Positions 13,501 to 27,523 of a stretch of 64,000 nucleotides of DNA are shown one piece after another; within the stretch, counting starts at the first letter, position 1, and every line of letters begins with the position of its first letter. Source of the DNA: Neopestalotiopsis rosae (lineage: Eukaryota > Ascomycota > Sordariomycetes > Amphisphaeriales > Sporocadaceae). The stretch covers positions 62,001 to 126,000 of the forward strand of contig JALGAS010000008.1 of the NCBI GenBank assembly GCA_023078685.1. Direction: 5' to 3'. The notes under the pieces are model-generated. The model had not been told where the DNA came from and ran no database searches. It saw only the letters and a list, made by a program, of their open reading frames with translations. The position numbers and the translations under genes were made by a program.

Positions 13501-16500
13501 AGAGGGACCTCGTGGAAGTCAAGTTCATCAAGGTCAAGAGAGACTCTCCAGAATTCATGCCAGTGTATGAAGGCATAGAGACCAACATCAACGTTGCAGT
13601 GTCCACCATCAATCTTGTCGTCACTCGCAAAACCTTGTTGACGTTGCTCGATTTCATCCTCGTCACCTTTGCGAACAACGACAGCGGCAATGGCCGTCCG
13701 CTGGGAGCGATTGCGAATACCGAAGAGGATGGAGATGACGACAGCGACGATATTCCGCAGGTGGTAGAGCCTGAGAATGAGCAACAGTCGCAGGAAAGTG
13801 GATCAATTCGTGTCAAGGTTGATCTCAAGAGTATTCGCTTGATCCTAAATAACGATGGGATCCGTCTGGCCACTTTGTCATTCAACCATGCAGATGTCGG
13901 TGTTTATCTCTCGGGAAAGACAATGCGAATTGCAACAAAGCTAGGTGATCTGAGTCTTGTCGACGACATCAATGTAGGAGCCTCAGAGAACTCTAGTCTC
14001 CGAAGACTGGTGACAATTCAGGGAGACGAGCTCGCGGACTTTCGGTACGAAACATTTGACGCGAACAACGAAAAGGCATATCCCGGCTATGACTCGTCAA
14101 TATTCCTCCGTGCCGGATCCATCAAAGTCAACTTCCAAGATGAGCCGTTCAGGAAGATTATTGAGTTCTTGGTCAAATTTGGGAAAATGCAGGCTATTTA
14201 CAATGCTGCTCGCCAAGCTGCCGCCAACCAAGCTCAACAGATACAGCAAAGCACCAGTCGAATGAAATTTGATGTTGTTGTCAATACGCCCATCATTGTT
14301 TTCCCTGGAGCGATCAATCCTGATCGTCCAAGGCGCGACCTAGTCACGGCCTATCTTGGTGAGATCTACGCACAAAACAAATTCGTGCCTCTAGACGACT
14401 CTCAAGATGCTCAAATCGCCATGAAGCTCTCTGCGGGCATCCGCAACGTCAGATTAACGTCACTCTTTCACTATTCTCAAGACGAATCGGAAGAATTGGA
14501 AATGATCGACCACGTCGACCTGGGCTTCAATATCACATATGCTGAGCACCAGAAAGGCTCTAAGCGACCAGACATGGAGATTGAGGGTAAGATGACAGAT
14601 CTCAATCTCAAAATTACTCAGTACCAGTTGAAATCTTTGCTTGAAATTTCGCGGACTGTCCCGGCTGCCTTCTCCACGGATACCGAAGCCAGCGGCGAGG
14701 AAGCGGAGAGGGATGTTGACGAGGGCACCCTACGGCGGGCGAAGACCATGTCGTCCTCCACTAATGCCGGCGAGGAATCTCTCATTGATCTGAGCCCGGA
14801 GTTGGGTTCGCATGAGGCCACCTGGACCAAGCTTGACCTTGTCTTTTCTGTGCACAAGATTGGTCTTGAGCTTATCAATGCTCCTGCCGCGAGACCTGTT
14901 GGTAATACCGATAAAGCCAGCCTCTCACAGTTTTCGCTCGATGACAGTAGACTGAAGACCCGGATACTTGCAGACGGCTCTCTCGAGGCCGAGTTCGTCA
15001 TCCATTCGTTCACTATACAAGACTCTCGATTTGGCGAAGGAAACAAGTTCAGAAAGATCATGACTTCATCCAATAAGAGCGTGCAGCAATTCATGGCGTC
15101 CATTTCGATGAGTGCTGGCAAAGAGCGGAACCTTATAGCTATGGTCGCTATCGACAGTCCGCGTGTCATTTTTGCTTTGGACTATGTCTTTGCGATTCAG
15201 CGATTTGTGGCCGCCAGTCTCCAGGTTGACGAGCCGGTGCAGGTTGAAGAAAGCGTCAGCGACTCCGCTGAAGGATCTGATGCCGACTCAATGCAAGTTG
15301 TTTGGACGGGCAGCAAATCTCAGACGTCGCAGCAACAATCCGAAACTCAGTCATCCGAGGATAAGGGAAAATTGAACATTGCCTTTCGTGTGAACATTGT
15401 GGATGCGCAAGTGATCCTCATCGCGAATCCCTTGAGTTCGAGTTCCGAGGCCATTGTATTGGGCACGAAGCAGGTGCTCCTTTCACAGCAACATGCTCTA
15501 ACCTTTCAGGTCTCGAAAGTTGGCATGTTCCTATGCCGAATGGATAAGTTCGAAGATACACGCCTCCGCATCTTGGATGATTTCTCCATTCAACTCTCTC
15601 TCGACAGCTCCCAGGCGAATCTAACGAATATTCACATTGATGTCGAGCCTCTGATCCTGAGACTGTCGTTGCGAGATATTCTCCTTGTTCTTCAAATCGT
15701 GCGTAAAGCCTCGGAATTGTCAGGTAGTGAGCCAGAGAGCAACAAGCCGTCCGCATCGGACAAGAAAGCTCAAGAGCTTCGGCGAGAGGGTATCAAGGAG
15801 CGGACGGCAAGTGGTCGGGGCCAGTCAACCATTGCGAACCGTCCGAAAACTACAGGAACCGTGACAACACGAGGTCGACGACCATCACAACCTCAAAAGC
15901 CAGTACACGATGTCAAGCAAGGACCAAAGCGCCATGAGGAGTTGACTGCCACTATAGATGGCGTACGTATCGTGTTGATAGGTGATGTACACGAACTGCC
16001 GATCGTGGATCTCAGCATCAAGAGCTTCTCGGCATCGGCTGCCGATTGGACTGGCAACCTCAAGGCTGAGACTGCCATGGATATGTACATTAATGTATAC
16101 AATTTTGCCAAGTCGGCCTGGGAGCCTCTACTCGAGCCTTGGCAAGTTGGCCTTGGCGTAGCAAGAGCACAAGACACTGGATTGCTTTCGATCGACATGC
16201 AATCCCGCAAGACATTCGATCTTACGGTCACAACTGCAACCATCGCCTTGGCTTCCAAGTCTTTTGACTTTCTCACAGAGAATGAGGATGTTCTCGGGAA
16301 ACCGCGAGGAGCTGAGTCGCCTTACAAGATCAGAAACTACACAGGATTCGAAGTGCTTGTCCAGGCCAGAAACCAAAGCAACACGGAAAATATCTCTGTA
16401 AAGCTTGAAGATGGCCAAGAGGCACCCTGGAGCTTTGAGCATTGGGAGAAGATGCGCGAAAACATCATCTCGGAGAACAGTACTGCGAACAGCGTGAGCG

Positions 16501-19500
16501 TTCAAATTGAAGGTAGCGGATTTGACACGGTGAAGAACATCCGTATCAACCGACAAGGAGAGTATCTATACAGCTTGCGGCCAAAGACCGACAATACTCT
16601 TCATCGACTTCTTGTGGAGGTACAGCTCGGCAGTGACAACATCAAGTACGTCACGCTGCGCTCGCCGTTAGTCGTGGAGAATGCCACTCAAATTCCTGTG
16701 GAGCTGGGTGTATATGATGCTCAGGAAGGTCATCTTTTGAAAATTGAGAAAATTCCCCCGGGCGAAAGTCGTCCAGCTCCTGTAGCAGCGTGCTTTGTCA
16801 AGTCGCTGTTGGTGCGTCCAGACTCTGGGTTTGGATATGCTTGGTCATCAGAACATCTTTGGTGGAAGGATCTCATCAAGCGACCTACGCGGACTCTGGT
16901 CTGCAAAGGTGATGGCAATGACCCGTTCTACTTTCAAATGAACACGAGTTTCGACAAGGGCCACTTCCTTAATGGGTTTGTCTACACAATTCTTCCCGTA
17001 CGAACCGCGCTAACATGTCTCCAGAAAATATCCTTACATGAAAATCAAGCTTTCGCCGCCCATCATCCTCGAGAACCTCTTGCCGTATGACTTCAAGTAC
17101 CGTATATACGACAAGAACACCAAAAAGGACTGGACAAACTTCCTTCGCAAAGGCGGCGTCAGTCCGGTTCATGTTGTTGAGTTGTCACATCTCCTTCTGA
17201 TGAGCGTTGACATGCAGGACACAGTATTCAAGCCCAGCGAATTTGCCATCATCAATCCCGGACAACAAGACGATTTCCACAAAGAACACAAGCTAGTGTG
17301 CAAAGACGACGAAGGTTTGCAGCTCCAGCTACGGCTGCACTATTTCAAAATCCCCAATGGTGGTGGCGCTTTCAAGATTACCGTTTACAGTCCCTACGTT
17401 GTTCTGAACAAGACCGGGCTAGAAGTCAATGTCCGTGGCAAGCAGTTCCTTCAGCAAGCCAAGCGAGCTGCTGGCCAATCACCGCTCATGGACAACTCGG
17501 ACCAAGAGCAGCCCAAGGCCCTACCGTTCATGTTCTCATTTGGAAGCGATGATCATAGGAATCGCGCACTCCTCAAAGTTGGCGATTCCGAATGGAGCAA
17601 GCCCCAGAGTTTCGACGCTATCGGTAGCACCACTGACGTCGTCCTACCGGCGACGAATAAGAACGCAGAGTACCACGTCGGCATCACTGTCGAATCAGGA
17701 GAGGGTAAATACAAGATGACCAGAGTCGTCACCCTGGCTCCAAGATTTGTCGTTCAGAACAAGTCTAGCGAAGAACTTAACATCCGAGAACCTGGCTCAT
17801 CAAATATAATGACTCTGAAACCCGGTGCTTTGCAACCTCTTCACGCCTTGCAGAGGTCACAAGTGAAACAGCTTGCACTGTGCTACCCTGGGATTGACAA
17901 CCAGTGGAGCTCGTCGTTCAATATCTCCGATCTAGGAACCACACATGTCAAGATTGCAAAGGCTGGACAACGACAGCGCCTAATCCGTGTCGAAACTCTG
18001 ATGGAAGATGCCACCATATTCCTGCATCTCAGCATTGAGACGAAGAATTGGCCTTTCTCTATGCGCAACGAGAGCGATACAGAGTTCACTTTCTGGCAAG
18101 CAAATCCCAATGTGGACGAGGACGGCGTGGAAGACCGATCAGGATGGCGGCCTATACGATACAGACTTCCACCACGTAGCATCATGCCGTACGCCTGGGA
18201 CTTCCCCGCTGCCAAATTCAAGGAAGTCGTGATCAGTACCTCAAACAAGGAGCGCCACGTCAAACTAGCCGAAATCGGCAATCTGATTCCCATGAAATTT
18301 GTGGGCGCCTCGGGTGCCCAGAAGATCATTGATATCAATGTAGCCGCAGACGGACCAACGCAGACGCTGATCCTGTCCAACTTCAAAGCAAACAAGAGTC
18401 TCTACCGGCAAAAGAGAACTGGAACTGGTCTAAGTACGAACAGCACAGGCGGCTTCGAGGTCAAGCAGCTCGACACTGGGACTACATTCCAAGCGGCCCT
18501 GAAATTGTCTGGAATCGGCATTTCCCTAATCAACTCTCAGCTCAAGGAATTGGCATACGTCACGTTCAGGGACGTTCAACTCAAGTTTAATGAGTCTGCG
18601 CTCTACCAAAGCGTCAGTGCCTCGATCAAGTGGATCCAGATCGATAATCAGCTCTATGGCGGACTTTTCCCAATGGTTTTGTATCCTTCCGTGGTCCCGA
18701 AGCAGGCCCAGGAAATTGAAACCCACCCATCCCTCCATGCCATGGTCACACGAGTAAAGGATGACTCCTACGGTGTCCTTTATGTCAAGTATGCTACCTT
18801 GTTGTTGCAGCAGATGACGGTCGAACTCGACGAAGATTTCATTTACGCTGTGCTTGACTTTACAAAGGTCCCTGGTGCCTCTTGGACAGAGACCCATGAA
18901 GGCAAGCTCTGCGATGAAGGCCTTGACATTCCTGAGCCCAAGCAGCAACAATCAGGACAGGACATTTACTTTGAGGTGCTCAACATCCAGCCCATGCAGC
19001 TTGACCTCTCCTTCATGCGCACTGAGCGCGTCAACGTGGAGGACAAGACATCATCACACAACCCAGTCATGTTTTTCATCAACGCAATGACCATGGCCAT
19101 CGGAAACGTCAACGATGCACCCATACGTCTGAACGCCTTGCTACTTGAGAATGCACGTGTCTCCATTCCAGTCCTTGTTCAGAACATGTCAAATCATTAC
19201 AGCCAGGAGGTCATCTATCAAGTCCACAAGATCATCGGCAGCGCCGATTTTCTGGGCAATCCAGTCGGTTTGTTCAACAATATCAGTAGCGGTATTACGG
19301 ATGTCTTCTACGAACCATATCAAGGACTCATCATGTCTGACAAGCCCGAGGATCTGGGAATTGGCATTGCCAAGGGAGCAGCGAGCTTTGTCAAGAAGTC
19401 CGTCTATGGGTTTTCAGATTCATTCTCAAAGATCACAGGCAGTTTTAGCAAAGGACTTGCCGCTGCGACGCTTGATAAACAGTTCCAAGACCGTCGACGT

Positions 19501-20178
19501 ATCACACGCGCTCGCAACCGACCAAAGCACGCCCTCTATGGATTCACGGCTGGCGCCAACTCATTCTTCACCTCGGTTGCTTCTGGTGTCGGCGGTGTCG
19601 CCAAGAAGCCGCTTGAAGGGGCGGAGCAGGAAGGAGCCGCCGGCTTCTTCAAGGGTGTGGGCAAAGGCGCTCTCGGTCTACTCACCAAACCTGCTGTTGG
19701 TGTGCTTGACTTTGCCTCGAACGTGTCAGAGGGTGTTCGAAATACCACGACCGTATTTGATGGCTCGGAGCTAGACCGCGTGCGCATTACTCGATTTATC
19801 CCCTCTGATGGTGTTGTCCGCCCCTATAATCAGCGTGAGGCGCTTGGTCAATCATGGCTCAAACAGGTCGACAACGGACGCTACTTCAACGAGGAGTATA
19901 TCGCCCACCTTGAGCTTCCCCGCGAGGACATGGTCGTCATGGTAACATACAGTCGAATCTTGCTTATTAGGAGTCGGCGCCTGACAACCGAGTGGGACGT
20001 CCCTCTCAAGGATGTTCAGACGATTGCAAAAGAGCGCACAGGTCTAAGCATTGTTCTCCGGGGCGGTACAAATGGTCCTTTTATCCCTATTGGCGAGGAA
20101 AGCGGACGAACATTCTTGTATCGCATGGTTGCAGTTGCTGTCGAAGAATTCAACCGCAGATTCAGGGGTTTGGAATGA
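10518..20178 (+). CDS. vps13: VPS13 bridge-like lipid transfer protein, full length
   Basis: Exons 10518-16975 and 17025-20178 join in frame (HFLNG / KYPYMKIKL) to give 3203 residues, the usual size for filamentous fungi. VPS13 is a rod-like protein with a hydrophobic groove that moves phospholipids in bulk between membranes at contact sites (mitochondria, vacuole, endosome, ER, prospore membrane in yeast). The chorein N-terminal domain starts at residue 1 (MLEGLVAGLLNRFLGMYVKN, then PAQLKVGIWSGDVKLRNLEL). Low-complexity insertions are a Gln-rich segment near residue 434 and an Asp run near 884. Repeating beta-rich chorein modules fill the middle. The VAB/SHR-BD adaptor-binding region begins near 1937 (KIRNYTGFEVLVQ) and continues past 2389. 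The ATG2-C-like amphipathic region lies near 2915-2980 (EDLGIGIAKGAASFVKKSVYG), and a PH-like domain ends the protein. The 49-base intron is the only one. The start is the first ATG and matches the family N-terminus. Confidence 0.98.
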
Positions 20179-23100
20179 GAACATGGTTGCCCTTGTGTCG
20201 ATAATATGGTGCAGGAATGAAAACGGGAATAAGAGTTTAGGTAACGAGAGCGCCGCGAAATGGATCGGATGCATTTCAGTTTCATGAGTATACAAGAATA
20301 CGCACTATTGCTGGCTACGCAATACAACAAAATATCAACCCACGGTTCACGTTTTGTGTCGACCTTCTTCGTGTAACAAGGAAGATTTTGTGTTTACGTA
20401 CATAATTACGCACTATAAATCGACAGACTTGCAGGGAGTTGAGCGAAACTCTTCTCGAATCCAAGTGTGTACATGTGTGTATGTATATGTGTGTGTTTTG
20501 AGGGGCCTTCATGTTTAGATCGGTGACCAGTTCTCCAAGCATGGTTCGAAGCATTTGATGCATCGTAACACCATCATGGCAAATACATATGGTCTTCTGC
20601 GGCAAGCTCTAACATCAACTAATCTAGGCGATTGTGGTGCACTGTCAAACTGTCAAGCTGATCTCGGCGCTACCCGCTGCCGTGATGAGCGCGGCAGATG
20701 AGTGGCGCACTAGCATTTTCACAATGATGATATCACCGAGGTATCATTTCAGTGCAAGTATCATCAGCCTTCAAGCATCCCAGCAGAGAAAACCGGCTGT
20801 CTGGCACCTCGGCCACTAGTAACTGATGAGTATAATAGCGTATGCTGACTTGCTAAATACAGTGCATGTAGACTTGTACCCGACGAGCTCGTGGATGAGA
20901 TGGACTCGGGAACGGCTAAGCGGGCGGGATGACGACAGTGAGAGACAGGGATGGGTTTCCTGTAGCTTTGCTCGAAATTTGCATCCCAGTAAGTCCACCC
21001 AGTAGTATCCGTTCGGCCTTGAGTTTGAGCTATCAACTTGGTAGCCATGTCAGTCTATGCAAAATAAATCATCCAAAGAGAGAATATGCGGGCAATTCCT
21101 TCGCACGAAGACTCGGATGCAGTCAAGCATTATCGGGCCACGAGTCAGCAGATTGGCTTCTTATCACAATTTTCACAAAAGCTCGAAGTTCCAGGTGACC
21201 AGCAAACACGGTACACAGCAAGTCAGAGTGGTGGGCAGAGCGGCCGAAGAGGGGTAACGTGACGCCTGACCAATCTGATATGTTAGATTGGGAATCTGCT
21301 GGGAGGACCTCGAGACAACAACGTACTGGCACATGTCTGCCTCTTTGGCAGCTGTCCCAGCGCAGTATCATGCATTCGTAGATCACCCGTTCAATCGAGG
21401 AATTCCTTCCCCGCCTCCTGTTCACGCAAGTAGCATGAGCTTTGGGTGCAGTGAGACGCGTGACTCTTGACTAATCATTTGCGTTGGTTCATGGGAAGAG
21501 AGAATACACTTTTCATAAACCTGACAATCCATACTTGAATGGTTGCTTGAAAAGATTCGCGATATTCCTTGCAGGAAAGCAGAAAAGAATACCTGTCAAT
21601 ATAACATTATGGCACTACATGTGACGACACCAAAGAACAATAAACATCCAATCAGATTCGTGACAAACACTGATTCAAGAACAGGTACTCTTGTTCGACA
21701 GCGTCAGCGTAGGGAGTACGTCAGTACGTAGGAATGTAGTCAGCCGAGTCAGCCCAGAATATTACGTGGTTTCCCCCCGCTATAACAGGGCTTGGTGTTG
21801 AGCGGGGTCATACATACCTTAGTGGGTGCACAATAGCTACCAAAGTAGATTTACACTAGATGTCTAGGTAGATAGTTTGTTGTAGGTGGAAGATGCGAAG
21901 CAAATCCATTTCTAGACCATGAAAGAACAACACCGCCGTGCGTAATGTTTAAGAACCACCATACTGGTACGTATCCGAAGCGACGGTATTCGCTAGTAGC
22001 TCTGATGATTGAATTTCATGTAAGACGACCTGGCACAGTCGCTACGAGAAAGCTTTAAGCGGTCCGCCATTGCACGTCATTAAGCTTGCTTATCTCACAT
22101 CAGGAAGAATAAGTCTGGCTGGGAGACAAGGCAATAAAGTGCGCGGCTGCGGTACTGCCAATCATGTCTGGCAATATGGCGAGATAGGAGCAAGGCATAG
22201 CCCTTTCGGGGAGTACGCATGCTAACCAGTCATCCGGATCCAGCTGGTTGTTCGCGGACTAAAAGGTTCGGGCAAAAAAGAGTTGGTTCAGCCAAGGCGA
22301 GTTACCAGATTCTCGGCATCCACTCTACGGAGTACTGTACAGCCAAGTAGAATAACACATCCAGCGTCACAGTGACACGATGGTCGCATCCCGTGAGGTC
22401 GGAGATACCAAGCCGGGCGTGGCTTTCTCAAAGGCCGCAGTCACTTATAGCATTTGGGATGGGACGATTTGCATGTGTTTTGGAGTGAGAAGAGATACGC
22501 CAGCATACATGTCAGAAGAGATTGGAACGTCCTCGTATTCTCGTACCAATACTAGCCTACTTCGGCATCTGATTGGAATATACTTGTACAATAGAGATAT
22601 CATGAACATACATAGTAGACAGGCGGTAAAAATAGTCACAGGTGCATGCAAGCTTATGTAGATATCCACGCTGCCTGTGACGTGAAGCTGGGCTTGGACT
22701 GCTGACCGCGCATTCGCTGTAGGGCTGTTAGCTGCCTCCCTAGCCAGCCAGCCAGCCTACCAATTAACCATTGACAACCCCCAGTGCCCAAACTTTACGA
22801 GTCGAGGTACCGTAACCTGTACAGAGTAGAATAAATTTCTACGAAGGAGAAGCAAAGGTATTAGATACAGACGGCAACAATTACGATTCTTTACTCACGA
22901 TGCAATGGCATTCATGTTTACCGTTCATTTCTTCTGACTCGAAGTACACTGATCCAATAGTGTGCATTGACTATTTGAATACTGGGTTGGGCGAGATTTT
23001 CCAAATTGTTAATTGTACCGAATCCCTTGTTATGCCATTCTCATCTGCCAAGGTTCCTGAGGCGGTTGGGCGGATCTTCCGGCAAGGTTTGGGCCTTCGC

Positions 23101-25824
23101 CAATTTCCTACGCGGAATATGTAGAGTTGGATCAGCCAAGATTGCCGATCTTATAATTGTTACAAATAGCAGTGCGCAAATATGAATTTGCCAGGCTGGA
23201 CGCAGCAAGCGTACGGAACCTCGGCCCACGGTGGGCAGCAGGCAGTTAATGCTGGTAGAAAGTTGAAGATCATGACCTTTTCGGCCTCCGTGACGATACA
23301 TACCTATGCAACATTCGGACTGTTGGTTACTGAATAATATGAAAGTGGGGTTTCTCTTTCATTTCACAAAATCAATCTACCAATCTGCAGTCTATTGACT
23401 GCTACATGGCAGCGTTCCCTCTTGTATAATCCTCACCGACGTCAGTTGACGGCGATACGTGTAAATCAAAGAATTCCAGAGCCGCCACAGGGCTGAATAT
23501 AGTGTAGCGTCGGATTGCCCGTTGTAGTCATTGCACAACACCAGCAGAGTTATAGACCGGGCAAGCAGCGAGTCAGTGCTCAATGCTCGGTCAGCATTCA
23601 TCAGTCCGCAGTTATCCATCAACAGTTCGGGCACTGGTTGCATTGGTAAGGAAAAGTTGGTGGCAAACTGCCGCCATCGTCACAATAAAGACCTGAGTCG
23701 TGTATTCAAAGGAGCAGAAACAATAAGGCGGTTAGATTTACACACATGCATGATGATCGCTTTGAAATGCGGATAGGCACGATTATCCATCTGCATTGTT
23801 ACAAGAATTCGGGGGGCCAAGCAGAAGAGTTTTTGTATGTACAGAGCGTAGTTGCCAGGATCAGGATGCTCAGTCCGTGGTCTACCCAAGCCTGAAAAGA
23901 TGATATCGGAGGATAAGCGCGTAACAACTCTTTCGTGAGCCGCTGCTTACCGCTACGGCATTGCTTATACCTACCGTAAAATGAATTCGAGTGATGTTCA
24001 CACAAATATTTTGGCAATCCCACAATCATATCTACAGCTCAGAGCTCCAACTGTGAAAGCCATTGTTGTGCTGTGTCATGATGTGCATACCCGCTGTTAA
24101 TGTGCAAGGCTCCAACGTCACGTACCCAGTATTTCCTGGCGTAAACACATGCCCCGGGCACAAACCTGGTACCCGATTTCGTCATTCTCACTTGTTCAAG
24201 GAGAACAGAAGGTGGAACGGACCCCTTCCCCAGATTCACCAGTTTGCGATGATCTCATGTAGTGTAAAATCCCTTCAACTTAGGCGCCTACAATCTTGTC
24301 TTGACAGATCTTGTTGATCCAGAGGACGTATTACCTAGCTGAGTATTTTCCCTTTTCTATCCGCATGTTTTTTGTATGTGCATCGAATTGACTTGACTCG
24401 GCAAAGTCTGATCCGCACCACTTCAATAGACCGCTTTGCCGCACCGCGACACCTACACAACTTGCCCTGCCTTTATTGGTACCGCCCAGACCTGACCTGA
24501 ATCAGCGCCCCCCAGTGCAGCAAAGTACGACGCGGCGCTTTTCCCGCTGAAAACTGAATCACTTTGACTAGGTACATACCCTGTCGGGCTGGATCATCCA
24601 CCCCACCCAAAAGCCTCCCGACAACCCCTGCCTGGCTGGCCTGACGCCAGTTGCCTACCCAGTGTCTGGTGTCCTGTAAGCCACGAAAGCCACACGACCG
24701 CTGAAGTCAGGATCACCACATACCAAGCAGCCTTGGCAGCTCACCTCAGGTACGTGTATGAATTCCCTCCTCCGGAATTCCCCGCATTCGGCCCAGCTGG
24801 GTGCTGAAAGTCGTAGGGGCTTGGGGGGTCCTGTGCACTCTTTGAGTGCTGAAAGAGGCTGTCTGGGCCCCTCTAAAACCCCCCCAGCCTCTTCACCCCG
24901 GGCGAGACCGCCTTTCGCTCCAGAGGAAGAGGGGAGCTGGAGCGGGGGTCCAGTCCCTCCTTTCCCCAGCTTTCAGGTGAGGTAGGCAAGCCAGGCAAGG
25001 TACGTAGCGTGCAACTACTAGTACTTTCTATGCTGGTAACAGCTCGGCAACCTTGCCCGCGACGCCTGAATTAGGCAGTACCTTGCCTTATGTTTCTTGT
25101 TCCTCTACTGCTTTCCGCGATCTATTATCCATATCAAATCTCATCGCCCGCGCATCTCCCGCGCATCGCATCGCATCGCATCGCATTCGTCCAATTCATT
25201 TTAATCTAGTGCGCGCCCGCGTTGCCCGACGATTCCCACGCGTTTCTCGGTTCCCCATTCTTCCCATCTGCCTCCCAACAATATTCAACGATCTCACACT
25301 TCCCAGCGATATACGTTTCCCCCACCGCAAAGCTTGGACAAACCTTCAGCAGCCTCGAATTCAGCAGCAGCAGCGACAAGCAACAGGTCGCCGTTCTACA
25401 AGCAAGGGCTTACATATGCAAGGCAGAGACGGCTGAGCCGAGACAACTCATCTGCGCATGTGTGCGACACTTGCAGGTGCACTACATATACACTATATTA
25501 ATCACCGACTACCTACCTACTCAAGGCTACCAATCTGTCTTCTGCCGCCGATCCGACCCCGGGAGGATACGCATCAACGATTTAGAGACTCAACTTCATA
25601 ACTGACAGTTACTGCCCTCGAAGCACGGCTCGCGAAACCAGAAAAAGAAAAGAAACGGCAAGCGACTTAGTTTACTGAACGCGTCTCGTCCTCTCACTTC
25701 TTTATTCCCCCGCCTGTTCAGAAAGAGTATACGGACGCATAGACCCAAGACAGGTCCTCGACTGACCGCCGACGTTACCAGCTGGACTCTCGCAACCTCC
25801 GATCATTACAACTCACATCCTCTT
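20179..25824. other. Intergenic, 5.6 kb, gene-poor
   Basis: Runs from the VPS13 3' flank to the 155-residue gene. A GT-rich stretch at 20466-20498 lies in the VPS13 3' region. From about 24440 the sequence becomes CT-rich and G/C-rich and probably forms the promoter and long leader of the gene at 25825. Scattered open frames (for example 22380-22661) have no recognisable product or promoter signal. Confidence 0.5.
25162..25186 (+). repeat. Pentamer tandem repeat (CGCAT)x5
   Basis: Five consecutive copies of CGCAT followed by TCGT, preceded by two looser copies (CGCATCTCC, GCGCATCG). It lies about 640 bases upstream of the start codon of the 155-residue gene, in a CT-rich region that looks like promoter or leader. 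Confidence 0.9.
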
Positions 25825-26347
25825 ATGTCTTCGCCTCGCTCTGCCAACAGGACTTCGCCGCAGTTCACATATCACCTGCGCAGGAAGTCGTATTCATCTC
25901 CATTGCCACAGACTGGGTCGTCCACTTCTTCCAAGCGGAGCACATTGCAACCTCACAGCAATTCCAGTACCATCAATCCCTCACCGCTCAAGATGGTGAC
26001 AACCTCGACGAATCCCCACTACTCCCAGCAGGGCGCGTCCTCCCATTACATGGCCACAGAAGGAGGATCGCAGGCCTATGGCTGGGTTGAATCAATATCC
26101 ATCGAGGACGATGATCTCATGTTTGGTGGCAAGAGTCTCAGCGCCTGGCACGAGGAGGGTAGGCAAAAGGTCAGCTATCCAGAAGAGGAAAGGAGAGGCC
26201 GACAACGTGTAAGTGTTTGGACGCAAGGTGATTCCATTACTCGCTTGCTCACCATCTGAACAGGTCCGGCAACATCATTCCTACTCACAACCACCGCAAG
26301 AGTCCAAATCGTCAACAAAGTCCCAGGAACAGTCGAAACAACATTAG
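25825..26347 (+). CDS. Small Ser/Gln-rich protein of unknown function (155 aa)
   Basis: Two exons, 25825-26208 and 26264-26347, separated by a 55-base intron with donor GTAAGT and acceptor ACAG, join in phase after RRGRQR. The product is polar and probably disordered: residues 1-65 are rich in Ser, Thr, Pro and Asn, with a basic patch YHLRRKSYSS that could be a phosphosite, then a more conserved-looking acidic block AYGWVESISIEDDDLMFGGKSLSAWHEE split here only by description, then a Gln/Ser tail. No signal peptide or membrane helix. I do not recognise a named domain. The region in front is long, CT-rich and contains a pentamer repeat, as in strongly regulated fungal genes. The clean intron and balanced codon use make a real gene likely; the start could be earlier only with another exon. 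Confidence 0.72.
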
Positions 26348-27523
26348 TTCATAAAAGGCAAGGTGTCGGCGTTCAGCAAGCCTTGCTCGTCCCTCGAGAT
26401 ACCCCCGTTTCCAGCATTTCCTTCGTCATGCATCGGCATTATAAGTACTACATCCTGTATGTGCGGGTGTATGGATTCCAAACCGTCAATCTTGAGGCGG
26501 TTGCTGCATTTAGACATCCCGGCGTTCTCCTTTTGATTCACTCTGAGCTTCCTCTGCTTAGGACAGCTACTCGCACATAACCATTTCACGCGAATTCTTC
26601 CAGAATGGAAACATTTTTATTCTATTTTTTTTTTTCCAACAGGACATTATCATTTCGGTGCATGGGAGCATCACTTAGATTCACATCAGCGACAGACTTA
26701 CTGGCAATTTCGGCATTACTTGATTTCGCAAAGCGCGCATTGGGCACGATTCGTCCTTGTGCTGGATCATTGATCACCTCTCCACTTGATGTTGGACACA
26801 GTTCAGTGGGAAGCGACATAGGTGCACAAATTTGGCGGGATAGTTCATTGGTTCACGGGGCAGGTCTGCCGCAAGGTAACCATCGGATGGGTTCTCTTGC
26901 AATCCAGCCGACGCTCAATTAGCATGCCGCCTGTGGTCACCGAATACAGTGCTCAGCAGGGAGGTATGTTACTGAGATAGCATTAATAGTGCTAATAGAT
27001 CTGTTCGAATCTCCCTTTCTGCGTTTCTGGCTTGTTTTCTACAAGTTATTTGATGATCACCTATTTTGCGGCGTGCTAGAAATGCTTGTTTACAAAAATT
27101 CGTTCTCGACGAACCAGCTTCTGTCAACAAACATTCTCCAAGAAACGATAGAAAGTCTGGTAGGATGGCATGTACATCCTGTGGAAGTCGGCCATACGTA
27201 CGCAGATCTCTATGGGTCACATTTAGTGAGACTATACATCTCCCTGGGATGATGGACCTCTCCGATGCTGGCGCGATCAGAGAGCAGAAAAGAGGAGGAG
27301 AACGAGGCAGAAAACGACACTGGCCAAGGTTGAGTGGTTGTATCCAATGATGGATCCTAGAGCTTGGATATAGGCTGATGGTTGGATTGGCAGGTGATGC
27401 GACCTTTCCAGTTTCAGACGATGCGTATGTCCTCTAACCAGAGTCCCTGCGTAAAACCTAGGCCAGGCTAATAACGGATCATCGGCTCCACTGTGTCGGC
27501 CACTCAGTTTCAGCTTGCCGTTT

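Noticed and set aside
25053..25605. Two overlapping 127-codon frames before the 155-residue gene
   Set aside because: Neither starts with ATG at the long end; they reflect the CT-rich leader composition.
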